Shown here piece after piece: positions 1 through 8,966 of a DNA stretch of 64,000 nucleotides. Position 1 is the stretch's first letter. The number at the start of each line of letters is the position of its first letter. The translations under genes and the position numbers were made by a program. Source of the DNA: JAOABV01 sp039801465 (lineage in GTDB: Bacteria; Hydrothermota; Tepidihabitantia; Tepidihabitantales; CAIPLT01); contig JBDRUT010000011.1 in the NCBI GenBank assembly GCA_039801465.1, forward strand, positions 4,439 through 68,438. Direction: 5' to 3'. The notes beneath the pieces were generated by a model. That model ran no database searches and was not told the origin of the DNA. It worked only from the letters and a program-made list of their open reading frames with translations.

Positions 1-1177
1 ATTGTTTAAATTTAACATTTTGTTCAATTAGAGCATGCGTGCCAAAAACTAAGTCAATCATTCCAAGTTCAATTTCTTGGATAATGCGTCTTTTCTCTTT
101 TGGTTTAGTGCTTCCGGTTAAAAGACAAGTTCTAACTCCAATCTTTTCCAATCGTTTGTGCCAAACCAGATAATGTTGTTCTGCCAAGATTTCTGTTGGC
201 GCCATCATTGCCGATTGAAATCCGTTTTCAATTGCAATGAGCATTGCATAGATTGCAATCACGGTTTTACCTGAGCCAACATCACCTTGAAGCAATCGGT
301 TCATTGGTGTTTCTTTTGCCAGGTCATCTTTTATTTCCGATAGGACTTTTCTTTGTCCATTAGTAAGGTCAAATGGTAAAAGTTCTAATAATTTTTTGGT
401 AAAAGTGCCCTTTTCGATTAAGCAATATCCCTTTTTATGTTGGATTGAGTTTAATTTGCGTAAGGCTAAAAGCAATTCAAGATAGAAGAATTCCTCATAA
501 ATTAATCGTTCTTTCGCCTTTTCAGCCTGAGCAAGTGTTCCGGGAAAGTGAATGTTTTTGATTGCTTGTTTGATTTCAGGAAAAGAGTACTTTTTAAGGA
601 TTTTATCTGGTAGCGTTTCATTTACATATCTTAAATAACTATCAATTGCATATTTCATTGGTCTACGGATTTCCCAGATTGAGAGTCCTTCGGTCAAAGG
701 ATAAACTGGAATTATTCCAACAGCATATAATAAATCAGTCGTAGTTTTATTTTGTCCAATCATTTCCTCGGATAATATCTGGTAAAGAGGATTAATCATT
801 TGTTTTCGAGTATAATAATTTACTATGCCGGAGACGATAATTTTTTGGTTCACTTTGAATTTATCCTTTAAATCTGGTCGATTAAACCAGATGCATTCAA
901 TCATTCCTGTATCATCGCTTACCATAATTCTAATAACTTCTCCTTTATTTCTGGTCTTCTTCGTTCCACAAGCAACGATTCGACCCATTACTACTGAATC
1001 CGTCTTCAGTTTTAAGTCTCGAATTTTTTGGATTTGAGACCGGTCAATGTATCTTCTTGGTACTAAAAATAGAAAATCTTCAATGGTCTCAACGCCAATT
1101 CTTTTTAGATATTGGGCTCTTTTCGGACCGATGCCTTTAAGATATTGGACTTCAGCAGAAAGGTCGGGTTTAAACAT
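1..1177 (-). CDS. recG: ATP-dependent DNA helicase RecG, N-terminal part (runs off the window)
   Basis: RecG remodels stalled replication forks and Holliday junctions. The minus-strand frame is open from the ATG at 1177 to the window edge, about 392 residues. It reads through an N-terminal helix-hairpin-helix-like stretch (YLKGIGPKRAQYL), the OB/wedge region (VPRRYIDRSQ, then VMGRIVA) and the start of the helicase core: Walker A GDVGSGKT, MMAPTEILAEQH (motif Ia) and GTHALI near the edge. This motif order is specific to RecG; PriA or Mfd would not carry this wedge. The C-terminal helicase motifs lie outside the window. It is last in a ligA-pcm-recG run on the minus strand, 66 bases after pcm. 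Confidence 0.95.
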   Translation of the reverse strand, partial: MFKPDLSAEVQYLKGIGPKRAQYLKRIGVETIEDFLFLVPRRYIDRSQIQKIRDLKLKTDSVVMGRIVACGTKKTRNKGEVIRIMVSDDTGMIECIWFNRPDLKDKFKVNQKIIVSGIVNYYTRKQMINPLYQILSEEMIGQNKTTTDLLYAVGIIPVYPLTEGLSIWEIRRPMKYAIDSYLRYVNETLPDKILKKYSFPEIKQAIKNIHFPGTLAQAEKAKERLIYEEFFYLELLLALRKLNSIQHKKGYCLIEKGTFTKKLLELLPFDLTNGQRKVLSEIKDDLAKETPMNRLLQGDVGSGKTVIAIYAMLIAIENGFQSAMMAPTEILAEQHYLVWHKRLEKIGVRTCLLTGSTKPKEKRRIIQEIELGMIDLVFGTHALIEQNVKFKQ

Positions 1178-1243
1178 CAGTTGTCATTGATTCAACAGCC
1201 CAATTTCACATTTTGAATTCAGCATTTATCTTAATCCCTAAAT

Positions 1244-1969
1244 TTACTTCTTCTCTTCAATCTTACCTTTCATCGGCACAAATCGGACGGGTTCATATTC
1301 AGTTTTAATTAATTCGCCATCTTTTTTTTGAAACACAGTCAGAATTTGAGTTTCAAATTCTTCGCCCATTGGTGCGACAATTCGACCACCTTCTTTTAAT
1401 TGCCGGATTAGAGAGTCCGGCAAATAAGGTGGAGCGCAGGTTATTAGAATCACATCAAATGGAGATGCTTCAGTCCAACCTAAATAACCATCGCCGTAGC
1501 GGACATAAACATTATTATAATTTAATTCTTTTAATCGTTTTTCCGCTGATTTTGCCAAAGATTCAATTATCTCAATAGTATAAACCTCTTTGCAAAGTAA
1601 AGAAAGTACTGCGGCTTGATAACCGGAACCGGTGCCAATTTCTAAAACTTTTTCGTCACCTTTTAGTTCTGCAAGTTCAGTCATCCGAGCAACAATATAC
1701 GGTTGAGAAATTGTTTGTCCTTCTCCAATCGGCAGGGGATAATCATTATACGCTTCTGATTGCAGGACTTCTGGGACAAATAGATGTCGGGGAACTTTTT
1801 CTAATGCCTTAAGGACTCTTTTATCAGTAACTCCACGGGCTTTAATTTGTGAATTAACCATTGACTTTCTTAAAACTTCATAATAGTCTTTGCGACCACT
1901 ACTACAACTTAATAGCAACATAATAATATTAAAGCATAATAGAAAATTAAACAGATGGCAACCTTTCAT
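1244..1969 (-). CDS. pcm: protein-L-isoaspartate O-methyltransferase with a lipoprotein signal
   Basis: Repairs isoaspartyl residues in damaged proteins using S-adenosylmethionine. The 241-residue protein has the family hallmarks: PLPIGEGQTISQP (residues 78-90) and SAM motif I VLEIGTGSGYQAAVLS (from residue 108). The odd part is residues 1-25: a basic start, a hydrophobic run and a lipobox LLSC with Cys22, followed by SSGRK. This predicts a membrane-anchored lipoprotein outside the cytoplasm, where SAM supply would be a puzzle. A cytoplasmic isoform could start at Met38, which aligns with usual N termini. The start ATG (1967-1969) overlaps a copy of the ligA 3' end. The enzyme family is clear; the location is inferred. 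Confidence 0.9.
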   Translation of the reverse strand: MKGCHLFNFLLCFNIIMLLLSCSSGRKDYYEVLRKSMVNSQIKARGVTDKRVLKALEKVPRHLFVPEVLQSEAYNDYPLPIGEGQTISQPYIVARMTELAELKGDEKVLEIGTGSGYQAAVLSLLCKEVYTIEIIESLAKSAEKRLKELNYNNVYVRYGDGYLGWTEASPFDVILITCAPPYLPDSLIRQLKEGGRIVAPMGEEFETQILTVFQKKDGELIKTEYEPVRFVPMKGKIEEKK

Positions 1970-1987
1970 TTTTTAGATTTAATCATT
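1966..1987. repeat. copy of the ligA 3' end
   Basis: These 22 bases match 2060-2081, the last codons and stop of ligA, with one mismatch, at an offset of 94. Read on the minus strand the copy encodes MKMIKSKK-stop against ligA RMIKTKK-stop. The TGA of the copy overlaps the ATG of pcm. It is one of several partial duplications of gene ends in this window. Confidence 0.6.
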
Positions 1988-2059
1988 TTCATATTTTCCC
2001 AAAACTGATTAACTTTCAATTGATAATTTGCGATATTTTGAACTACTTATTTGCCGATT

Positions 2060-4066
2060 TCATTTTTTAGTTTTAATCATTCGCACAAATTCATCTTCTG
2101 AGATTATTTTGACGCCGAGTGCTTTGGCTTTATCATATTTGGAACCGGGTTCTGACCCAACTAAAACATAATCAGTTTTTTTTGAAACCGATGATGAAAC
2201 ATTACCACCAAGACTGATAATAATCTCGCTGGCTTGTTCCCGTGTATAGTTTTTCAAAGTGCCAGTTAAGACAAATGTTTTACCCGCTAAAGGTCTTTCT
2301 CCTTTTGCTTCAAGTTCTTCGGAAAATTTCAAGCCGACTTTTTTTAAACGTTCAATCAACCGGATATTCTCTTTATCACTAAAGAAATTTACTATGCTTT
2401 CTGCAACTACCGGTCCGATACCCATAACTTGAGCAATCTCTTCTTTTGATGCTTCTTTTAACTTATCAATTGAAGGAAATGCCGAAACTAATACTCGGGC
2501 AGTATGAATGCCAATATGTCGTATACCTAATGCATAGAGCACTCGGGAATAAGGTCGGTTTTTACTATTTTCAATTGCATTGAGTAAATTTTGAGTTGAT
2601 TTTTCACCCATTCGTTCTAAATTAATGATGTCATCATATTTTAAGGTATATAAATCAGCAAAATCTTTTAATAGTTTTTTATCAACCAGCATCTCGACCA
2701 TTGCATTGCCTAAACCTTCAATATCCATTGCTGATCTGCTGGCAAAATGTAATAATCTGCCTTTAATTTGTGCAGGACAAGAAGCATTAATGCATCGTAA
2801 AGCAACTTCATCCGCTTCTCGCACTAAATGACTATGACATACTGGACATTTAGTTGGTAATGTTACCGGTTTCTCTTTGCCAGTTCTTTTATCAGTTACA
2901 ACCTTAACTACTTGTGGAATTACTTCGCCAGCTTTTTCAATAATTACCGTATCACCGACCCGGATGTCTTTTCGTTTAATTTCATCGAAATTGTGCAGGG
3001 TGGACCTGGAGATGGTTGAACCAGAGAGAAAAACTGGTTCCATTTCTGCAACCGGTGTGACAACACCAGTTCTGCCAACACTAAAGATAATATTACGGAT
3101 TTTAGTTGTTGCCTGTTTTGGCGGATATTTATAGGCAACTGCCCAGCGTGGACTTTTTATGGTCTCACCTAATTTCTCGCGGACCGAAAATTCATCAATC
3201 TTAACTACCATACCATCAACTTCATAAGGTAATTGATACCGTTTTTCTTGCCACTCTTCACAATACTCAATTACTTGTTCAATTGACTTAAACAAGTCTG
3301 AATGGGGGATAACCTTAAAACCAACTGTTTTTAAGACTTCAAGTGTTTTTAAGTCCGAAGTGAATTCTTTTGCTGGTGGTTTAGGTATTGTATGAACAAA
3401 GATATCTAGTTTTCTTTCCGCAACCAATTTAGGGTCTAATAATTTAAGACTGCCGGCTGCTGCATTTCGAGGATTAGCAAATAACGGTTCGCCATTTTCT
3501 TCGCGCTCTTGATTTAATTTCTCAAACTGCTTTTTAGTTAAAAAGACTTCTCCGCGCACTTCGAAATTTCTCAATGATTTTGGAGGATTGATAAGTTGCA
3601 AGGGAATCGATTTAATTGTTCTTAAATTCTGGGTAATATCATCACCGGTTGTTCCATCACCCCTTGTGGCACCTTGAACAAATTTGGCATCAACATATTT
3701 CAGTGATACTGCAACACCGTCAACTTTCTGTTCAACAATATAATTAAAATTAGAAACCGATTTTCTAATGCGTTTATCAAATTCTTTTAACTCTTCATAA
3801 GAATAGGTATTATCTAAACTGAGCATCAAAGGAGAATGCGTTACAGGCTTGAACTCTTTAATTGGTTCACCGCCAACTCTTTGGGTTGGCGAATCCGGCG
3901 TGATTAAATCAGGAAATCTTTGCTCCAATTCAATTAATCTTTTCAAGAGCATATCGTATTCGTAATCAGAAATTACCGGGTCATTTAAGACATAATAGCG
4001 GTAATTGTGGTAATTAATCTCTTGGCGTAGTCTCTCAATCTCTTTTTGGGCTTGTGCTTTGGTCAT
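2060..4066 (-). CDS. ligA: NAD-dependent DNA ligase LigA
   Basis: Seals nicks during replication and repair with NAD+ as cofactor. At 668 residues it has the normal length. In order: domain Ia with the YHNYRYYVLNDP NAD-binding signature (residues 19-30), the adenylation Lys114 in VEQKVDG, the OB fold, a four-Cys zinc finger (CPVC...CINASC, about residues 409-432), helix-hairpin-helix repeats and a C-terminal BRCT domain (last 75 residues, GKTFVLTGTL). A TTGACT-16-TAAAAA promoter ends six bases before the ATG and there is no Shine-Dalgarno site, so the message may be leaderless. Divergently oriented to the secreted repeat protein. Confidence 0.97.
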   Translation of the reverse strand: MTKAQAQKEIERLRQEINYHNYRYYVLNDPVISDYEYDMLLKRLIELEQRFPDLITPDSPTQRVGGEPIKEFKPVTHSPLMLSLDNTYSYEELKEFDKRIRKSVSNFNYIVEQKVDGVAVSLKYVDAKFVQGATRGDGTTGDDITQNLRTIKSIPLQLINPPKSLRNFEVRGEVFLTKKQFEKLNQEREENGEPLFANPRNAAAGSLKLLDPKLVAERKLDIFVHTIPKPPAKEFTSDLKTLEVLKTVGFKVIPHSDLFKSIEQVIEYCEEWQEKRYQLPYEVDGMVVKIDEFSVREKLGETIKSPRWAVAYKYPPKQATTKIRNIIFSVGRTGVVTPVAEMEPVFLSGSTISRSTLHNFDEIKRKDIRVGDTVIIEKAGEVIPQVVKVVTDKRTGKEKPVTLPTKCPVCHSHLVREADEVALRCINASCPAQIKGRLLHFASRSAMDIEGLGNAMVEMLVDKKLLKDFADLYTLKYDDIINLERMGEKSTQNLLNAIENSKNRPYSRVLYALGIRHIGIHTARVLVSAFPSIDKLKEASKEEIAQVMGIGPVVAESIVNFFSDKENIRLIERLKKVGLKFSEELEAKGERPLAGKTFVLTGTLKNYTREQASEIIISLGGNVSSSVSKKTDYVLVGSEPGSKYDKAKALGVKIISEDEFVRMIKTKK

Positions 4067-4072
4067 AAGATA

Positions 4073-4100
4073 TTTTTACTAATAGTAATATAAAAGTCAA
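4073..4100 (-). promoter_or_regulatory. ligA promoter, possibly leaderless
   Basis: On the minus strand TTGACT (4095-4100) and TAAAAA (4073-4078) are separated by 16 bases; the -10 ends six bases before the ligA ATG. The -35 is sound, the -10 matches four of six consensus bases. Confidence 0.4.
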
Positions 4101-4118
4101 GTAGAATTTCTGCTTGAC
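4096..4118. promoter_or_regulatory. palindrome between divergent genes, possible operator
   Basis: An 11-bp inverted repeat, GTCAAGTAGAA / TTCTGCTTGAC, with a one-base centre and a single mismatched pair. It contains the ligA -35 on one strand and a TTGACA (4114-4119) facing the secreted-protein gene on the other. A dimeric regulator bound here would cover both -35 elements. No -10 of good quality was found for the rightward TTGACA. Confidence 0.4.
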
Positions 4119-4321
4119 AAGCTGTAAAAAAATATACTGTATATGTAATCGTTCTTTGAGAAAAGGGCTGAATTTTTGGGAGTGCGCACTAACATTGGTA
4201 AAACTAATAATAGAGCGGATGAAGCATTGTTCTTAATAATTTTTAGTTTTTAATATATATGTTTATTAAACATTTTCTTTATTTGCCCTAAAATGGGTGC
4301 GTGTCGTATAATGGAGGTAAT

Positions 4322-7084
4322 ATGAAATGGTTAGTTTATCTCATAATTGCGCTCTCAGTTTTATGTTTTAGCGCTGAAGCGATAAGTAGTGCGATAAATA
4401 AAAGTTCGCAAAGAATAGTCCACAAATCAAGAGCGCGAACAAACGAAAAGATAACCCGCACACAAACCCGAAAAGATAAATTCCGTTCTCCTTTATCGCT
4501 TTTCAAAAATTTGAGAAGACAAAAACACATACCCCATAGAAATTACTCAAAATTTACTCTGCCGGAGTTTTTACTTGATACAACATTAAGTTTTGGACCA
4601 GCACCTGATGACCAAGATTTCCCTGATGTTGCATTTGATGGTACAAATTATTTTGTCGTATGGTGGGATGAGCGTAATGTGGATATTTATGGTGCTCGGG
4701 TTACAAGAAATGGAGTGTTACTGGATACAATGGGTATTCCAATATGCACTGATGCTAATTGGCAAGGATATCCTTCTGTAGCATTTGATGGCACAAATTA
4801 TTTTGTCGTTTGGGCTGATGCTCGTAATTGGGATGAAGATATTTATGGTGCCAGAGTTTCTACTGCAGGTGTTGTTTTAGACCCACAAGGCATTCCGATT
4901 TGCACTGCTTATGATTATCAAGATGTGCCAGCGATTATATTTGATGGAATAAACTATTTAGTTGTATGGAACGATTATCGTAATGATTGGGATGGAGATA
5001 TTTATGCAGCGCGAGTAACACCATCTGGTGTCGTGCTTGACCCACAAGGCATTCCAGTTTGTACTGCTTCTTATGAGCAGTTTATCTTTCGGGGAATAGG
5101 TTTTGATGGAACTAACTATCTGATAACCTGGCTTGATGACCGAGATGGTGATGAATATTATGATATTTATGGTGCAAGAATGAGTCGGTCTGGTGTCGTG
5201 CTTGACCCACAAAGTATTCCAATTTCAGTCGCGCCAAATAGCCAAGTTTTGCCCCGGGTTGCTTTTGACGGTATAAACTATTTTGTTGTTTGGTGCGATG
5301 ACCGATTATCTTATGAAGATTATCGCATCTTTGGTGCCAGAGTATCATCTGCTGGTATTGTTTTAGACCCACAAGGAATTCAGATTACTCAAAATTTCGG
5401 TATTTATCCTGCAATTGTTTATAACGGCACAAACTATTTTGTGGGCTGGACCGAAATGAATTATTGGTGGGAGGGAGACATTTATGGTGCCCGAGTTTCT
5501 ACATCAGGAGTTGTCTTAGACCCGCAAGGATTACCAATCTCAACTGCTCAAAGTGACCAATTCTTACCAGCAATTATTTTTGATGGCATCCGATATTTTG
5601 TAACTTGGACTGACTATCGGTCTTGGAATGATTATGATATTTATGGTAGTCGGGTTACATTACAAGGACAAGTTTTAGACCCAGATGGAATCCTTTTAAC
5701 TTATGGATATTCTAGTCCAGAGCAATACGACCCAGCTTGTGCTTTTGATGGCACAAACTATTTTGTCGTTTGGTCTGACTTACGAAATGGTTATTCAATC
5801 TATGGAACTCGTGTTACGCCTACAGGCATAGTCCTTGACCCACAAGGTATATTAATATCATCTGCTGATGCCAGTGCATATAGACCTGCAATCGCTTTTG
5901 ATGGCACAAACTATCTTGTAGTGTGGGAAGATTTTCGAAACTGGGAACAAAATATCTATGGTGCCCGAGTTTCTACATCAGGTATGGTCTTAGACCCACA
6001 AGGCATACCAATCTCAACTGCAGATTATGACCAGTGGAGTCCAGCAGTAGTATTTGATGGCACAAATTATTTTGTCGTATGGGCAGATAATCGCGATGGC
6101 GATTGGTATCCAGATATTTATGGTGCTCGAGTTTCAACATCAGGTGTTGTACTTGACCCAAATGGTATTCAAATATCAGCCGAAATGTACGATTTTTATG
6201 AACAATATAACCCTTCAGTTGCTTTTGACGGCACAAACTATTTGGTAGTATGGGAGATTAATCGCGAAGGAGGTTATATGACTGATATATTTGGTGCTCG
6301 CGTTGGCAAAGACGGCAATGTGCTTGACCCATATAGTATTCCGATTGTATTTGCACAAGAAGACCAATATAACCCTTCAGTCAGTTTTGATGGCACTAAT
6401 TATTTAGTTGTGTGGGAAGACTGGCGGAATTGGAATTCTGACATTTACGGAGCACAGGTCACAAGAACAGGAACCGTGATTAATACTAATGGCTTTATTA
6501 TTTCCAATGCGGATGATGACCAATATGAGCCAGCAATTGCCTTTGATGGAACTAATTATCTTGTGGTTTGGGCAGATTATCGAAATTGGGATAATTCTGA
6601 TATCTGCGGGTCAAGAGTTAATCCCAATGGTGTTGTGCTTGACCCACAAGGCGTTGAACTAGTCAATCAACCATCTGGACGGTCGCAACCAGAATTAACA
6701 AAGGGTCCAGGTAATCAATTATTACTTGCTTTTCATGGATATATTCCACAATACGGAGTAACAAAGATACTTTGTGCGCTTTATCCAAGTACAGGCATTT
6801 CTGAAAACAATCTGACTGAGACCTTTTCTTCTCAAATCAGAGTCTTTCCTAATCCTTGTTATAAGAATGGCTATGTTGAACTATTACTTACAAAACCAAC
6901 TAATATAAATATTGACCTGCTAGATGTTTCAGGAAGATGTCTTAAGAATCTTGTGTCTGGCCAATACTCAATCGGCACTCATAAAATTAGATTTAATCTG
7001 GATGAGTTATCCGCAGGTGTCTATTTCTTAAAAGTTAAAACCGATGAAAAAATCATAACTGAGCGAATCTTAAAGATAAAGTGA
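4322..7084 (+). CDS. secreted repeat protein with type IX-like C-terminal sorting domain
   Basis: A 920-residue predicted exported protein. The frame is open from 4301, but GGAGGT at 4313-4318 selects the ATG at 4322 (MKWLVYLII...), which starts a clear signal peptide. Residues about 75-790 hold 13 repeats of roughly 52 residues with the pattern DIYGARV...GVVLDPQGIPI...PAxxFDGTNYxVVW. The spacing and beta-rich content suggest beta-propeller blades, but the fold is not established. The last 80 residues (IRVFPNPCYKNG ... GVYFLKVKTDEK) look like a type A Por sorting domain, which would direct export and surface anchoring. The repeats are also alike at DNA level, so copy number may vary. Function unknown. 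Its 3' end is duplicated downstream. Confidence 0.85.
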   Translation: MKWLVYLIIALSVLCFSAEAISSAINKSSQRIVHKSRARTNEKITRTQTRKDKFRSPLSLFKNLRRQKHIPHRNYSKFTLPEFLLDTTLSFGPAPDDQDFPDVAFDGTNYFVVWWDERNVDIYGARVTRNGVLLDTMGIPICTDANWQGYPSVAFDGTNYFVVWADARNWDEDIYGARVSTAGVVLDPQGIPICTAYDYQDVPAIIFDGINYLVVWNDYRNDWDGDIYAARVTPSGVVLDPQGIPVCTASYEQFIFRGIGFDGTNYLITWLDDRDGDEYYDIYGARMSRSGVVLDPQSIPISVAPNSQVLPRVAFDGINYFVVWCDDRLSYEDYRIFGARVSSAGIVLDPQGIQITQNFGIYPAIVYNGTNYFVGWTEMNYWWEGDIYGARVSTSGVVLDPQGLPISTAQSDQFLPAIIFDGIRYFVTWTDYRSWNDYDIYGSRVTLQGQVLDPDGILLTYGYSSPEQYDPACAFDGTNYFVVWSDLRNGYSIYGTRVTPTGIVLDPQGILISSADASAYRPAIAFDGTNYLVVWEDFRNWEQNIYGARVSTSGMVLDPQGIPISTADYDQWSPAVVFDGTNYFVVWADNRDGDWYPDIYGARVSTSGVVLDPNGIQISAEMYDFYEQYNPSVAFDGTNYLVVWEINREGGYMTDIFGARVGKDGNVLDPYSIPIVFAQEDQYNPSVSFDGTNYLVVWEDWRNWNSDIYGAQVTRTGTVINTNGFIISNADDDQYEPAIAFDGTNYLVVWADYRNWDNSDICGSRVNPNGVVLDPQGVELVNQPSGRSQPELTKGPGNQLLLAFHGYIPQYGVTKILCALYPSTGISENNLTETFSSQIRVFPNPCYKNGYVELLLTKPTNINIDLLDVSGRCLKNLVSGQYSIGTHKIRFNLDELSAGVYFLKVKTDEKIITERILKIK

Positions 7085-7218
7085 CCGACAATAATCTAAT
7101 TAATAATTGAATTTGCTCTGGATGATATGTCAACAGTTGACTATTATTCGCTAAAAGTTAAAACCGATAAGAAAACTATAACTGAGCGAATCTTAAAGAT
7201 AAAGTGACAGACAATAAT
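7085..7218 (+). repeat. degenerate tandem copy of the preceding gene's 3' end
   Basis: Bases 7111 to about 7233 repeat 6991-7110 at an offset of 120-123 (one in-frame 3-base indel). The copy still reads ALDDMSTVDYYSLKVKT then ITERILKIK-stop, matching the end of the sorting domain (LDELSAGVYFLKVKT, ITERILKIK-stop). The block continues through the stop into CTAATTAATAAT, which in the second copy forms the 3' end of the convergent gene. The duplication therefore covered the junction between the two genes. Confidence 0.85.
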
Positions 7219-8262
7219 CTAATTAATAATCATAAATTTTCCGCGATAGGTTTCTTTATCTACCTTTAAGTTATAAAAGTAGATTCCTTTGCTTACTGGT
7301 TTGCCGTTAGTGTCTTTATTATCCCAGTAAATTGTGCCGTTAGATTTGGGTGGTTCACTAATCTCTCGGATTTTGTTGCCTTTGACATCATAGAGTGTTA
7401 ATTGAATTGGTAGCGGTTCTGCAAAGTTATAAGTAATATAACTTTTGCCTAAAGGCGCAATCAACCTAACATTCTGTTTATGATTAATATTTTCTGTTAT
7501 TGCCTGTGCATTTTGTAATTCTAAAAGCATTTGGTGTATTAGAGCGGTTATTGCGTAAACAGGAAAGCCTGGATTAAATTCGATCTTAAAACTCATTCTG
7601 CCAATTACAAAGACAATCGGACCGCTTGTTAAAGAATCAATATCAGTCGACGGAATTGTAAAACTTCCGATATCTAAAACTGGATAATAAAAGAGTATAT
7701 TATTACTAAAGTCAACCAGTTCAATCAGAATATTATGTTCATTATACGGAGTCCATTGGACAATTAAATCTTTGCCGCGATAAATTGTATCATTAACTTG
7801 GGGAAAGATAATTGGCAAATTGTTTTGGACTGAACGCATCGTATCAGTAAAAGTTGGAATACTCGCTTTACCCTTGACACGAAAAGTATATCTTTGGTTT
7901 AAATTATAATGGAACCCATCATCCTCATAAATAATATAATAAAAGCCTGAAAGCGAATCGCCTTCTTTATTCATTACCAGACTATCAATCCAACAAGTAT
8001 CTGCGTCCATACCATAATCAAGACTATCAAACTCAGCTTGCGCAACATCTATCGTATCAATTAATCCTGGAGATAAGTGTAAGAAAAATCTTTCAGTTAG
8101 CCATACGCACGCATCAGGCGAAAGTAAATTTTTATAGTGACGGTATTTGATATTAGCAAATTGGGGATTAGATAAAAACAATGGATTAATATTAGCATCA
8201 CTGAGACTAACTGCGCAAAATAGAGTCAACACTAATGATATAAGTATAATTATTTTTGACAT
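7219..8262 (-). CDS. secreted protein with FlgD/Por-like C-terminal domain
   Basis: Unrecognised 347-residue exported protein. The frame opens five codons earlier (8277), but AGGAGGT lies just before the ATG at 8262, giving MSKIIILISLVLTLFCAVSLS, a classical signal peptide. The middle contains beta-sandwich-like segments (YRGKDLIVQWTPYNEHN, residues about 165-181). The C terminus (LYDVKGNKIREIS ... GIYFYNLKVDKE) is a FlgD-like or type IX sorting domain. It is convergent with the repeat protein, so the two are probably not co-transcribed. A cell-surface role is inferred from the ends only. Confidence 0.75.
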   Translation of the reverse strand: MSKIIILISLVLTLFCAVSLSDANINPLFLSNPQFANIKYRHYKNLLSPDACVWLTERFFLHLSPGLIDTIDVAQAEFDSLDYGMDADTCWIDSLVMNKEGDSLSGFYYIIYEDDGFHYNLNQRYTFRVKGKASIPTFTDTMRSVQNNLPIIFPQVNDTIYRGKDLIVQWTPYNEHNILIELVDFSNNILFYYPVLDIGSFTIPSTDIDSLTSGPIVFVIGRMSFKIEFNPGFPVYAITALIHQMLLELQNAQAITENINHKQNVRLIAPLGKSYITYNFAEPLPIQLTLYDVKGNKIREISEPPKSNGTIYWDNKDTNGKPVSKGIYFYNLKVDKETYRGKFMIIN

Positions 8263-8594
8263 AATACCTCCTAACATTTAAAATGTGAAAATAAATTTCT
8301 GTTATAATTTTTAATTATTATGTGATCCATTTCTTGTTATTAAAACATACCCTGCAAGGTATGCTTTGTCAAGTCGATTAAAAGGAGAACTCTACAAAAG
8401 TCAAAATGATAAACCAAAATTCAAAGAGAATAATACATTTTGCTTTTGAACCTTTGAACTTTGTTACTTTTACATCTTATTTATGTTTTCAGTAGCAATT
8501 TTTCAGAACCCTTGAAAATCTCCTTGACAAAATGCCTAAAATATGTTAAACTATAACATATGTTAGTATTTTAAGAAGAAAGGCGGTGATATCA
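8263..8594. other. intergenic region with promoter for the small family protein
   Basis: AT-rich. It holds a small hairpin CATACC/GGTATG (8346-8363) and a strong promoter at 8524-8552. Otherwise nothing recognisable is seen. Confidence 0.5.
8524..8552 (+). promoter_or_regulatory. sigma-70 type promoter
   Basis: TTGACA (8524-8529), 17-base spacer, TAAACT (8547-8552). It predicts a start near 8559 and a leader of about 35 bases with AAAGGCGGTGAT as ribosome-binding site for the gene starting at 8595. Confidence 0.75.
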
Positions 8595-8966
8595 ATGCCA
8601 GTCAGAACTTCTTTTAGAAGAATACAGAAGTTTAGGGCAAAGTATGACCCAGAAACGATACGTAATGCGATCGAAAAGCAACTGGATGCGATTATTGAGC
8701 AACAGGCTAATACTCAAACTCAATTGGAGAAAGTGGAGAATTTGACTAAGGTGATTCTTGGCGAAGAAGGTGTGCCATCTCCTTTAATTCCTGCGTATTT
8801 AAATTTTGCTCGACAAGTGTGGCGGATTCGTAACAAGTTCTCTGCTGAGACTCTAAAGATTGAGACTGATATTGCATTATATAAGTGGGTTAGACGTTCA
8901 TTACAAGAATCGGTTTTGATTCGGATTCGTGACCAAATCTTTACCCTGGAACCACCTAAACCATAA
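8595..8966 (+). CDS. small helical protein, PxYLNFAR family (unrecognised)
   Basis: A 123-residue protein without signal peptide or membrane segment. A GTG at 8586 is in frame, but AGGCGGTGA at 8581-8589 is the ribosome-binding site, so the ATG at 8595 (MPVRTSFRR) is the start. The N-terminal half is charged and helical with coiled-coil character (residues 20-60). The C-terminal half carries LIPAYLNFARQVWRI and ends EPPKP. It is clearly paralogous to the gene at 63558-63929 over its full length: same MxVR start, same PxYLNFAR block, same pattern RIRxxxFxLxxPxP at the end. It is monocistronic with its own strong promoter. Not a family I can name; no function is proposed. Confidence 0.8.
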   Translation: MPVRTSFRRIQKFRAKYDPETIRNAIEKQLDAIIEQQANTQTQLEKVENLTKVILGEEGVPSPLIPAYLNFARQVWRIRNKFSAETLKIETDIALYKWVRRSLQESVLIRIRDQIFTLEPPKP

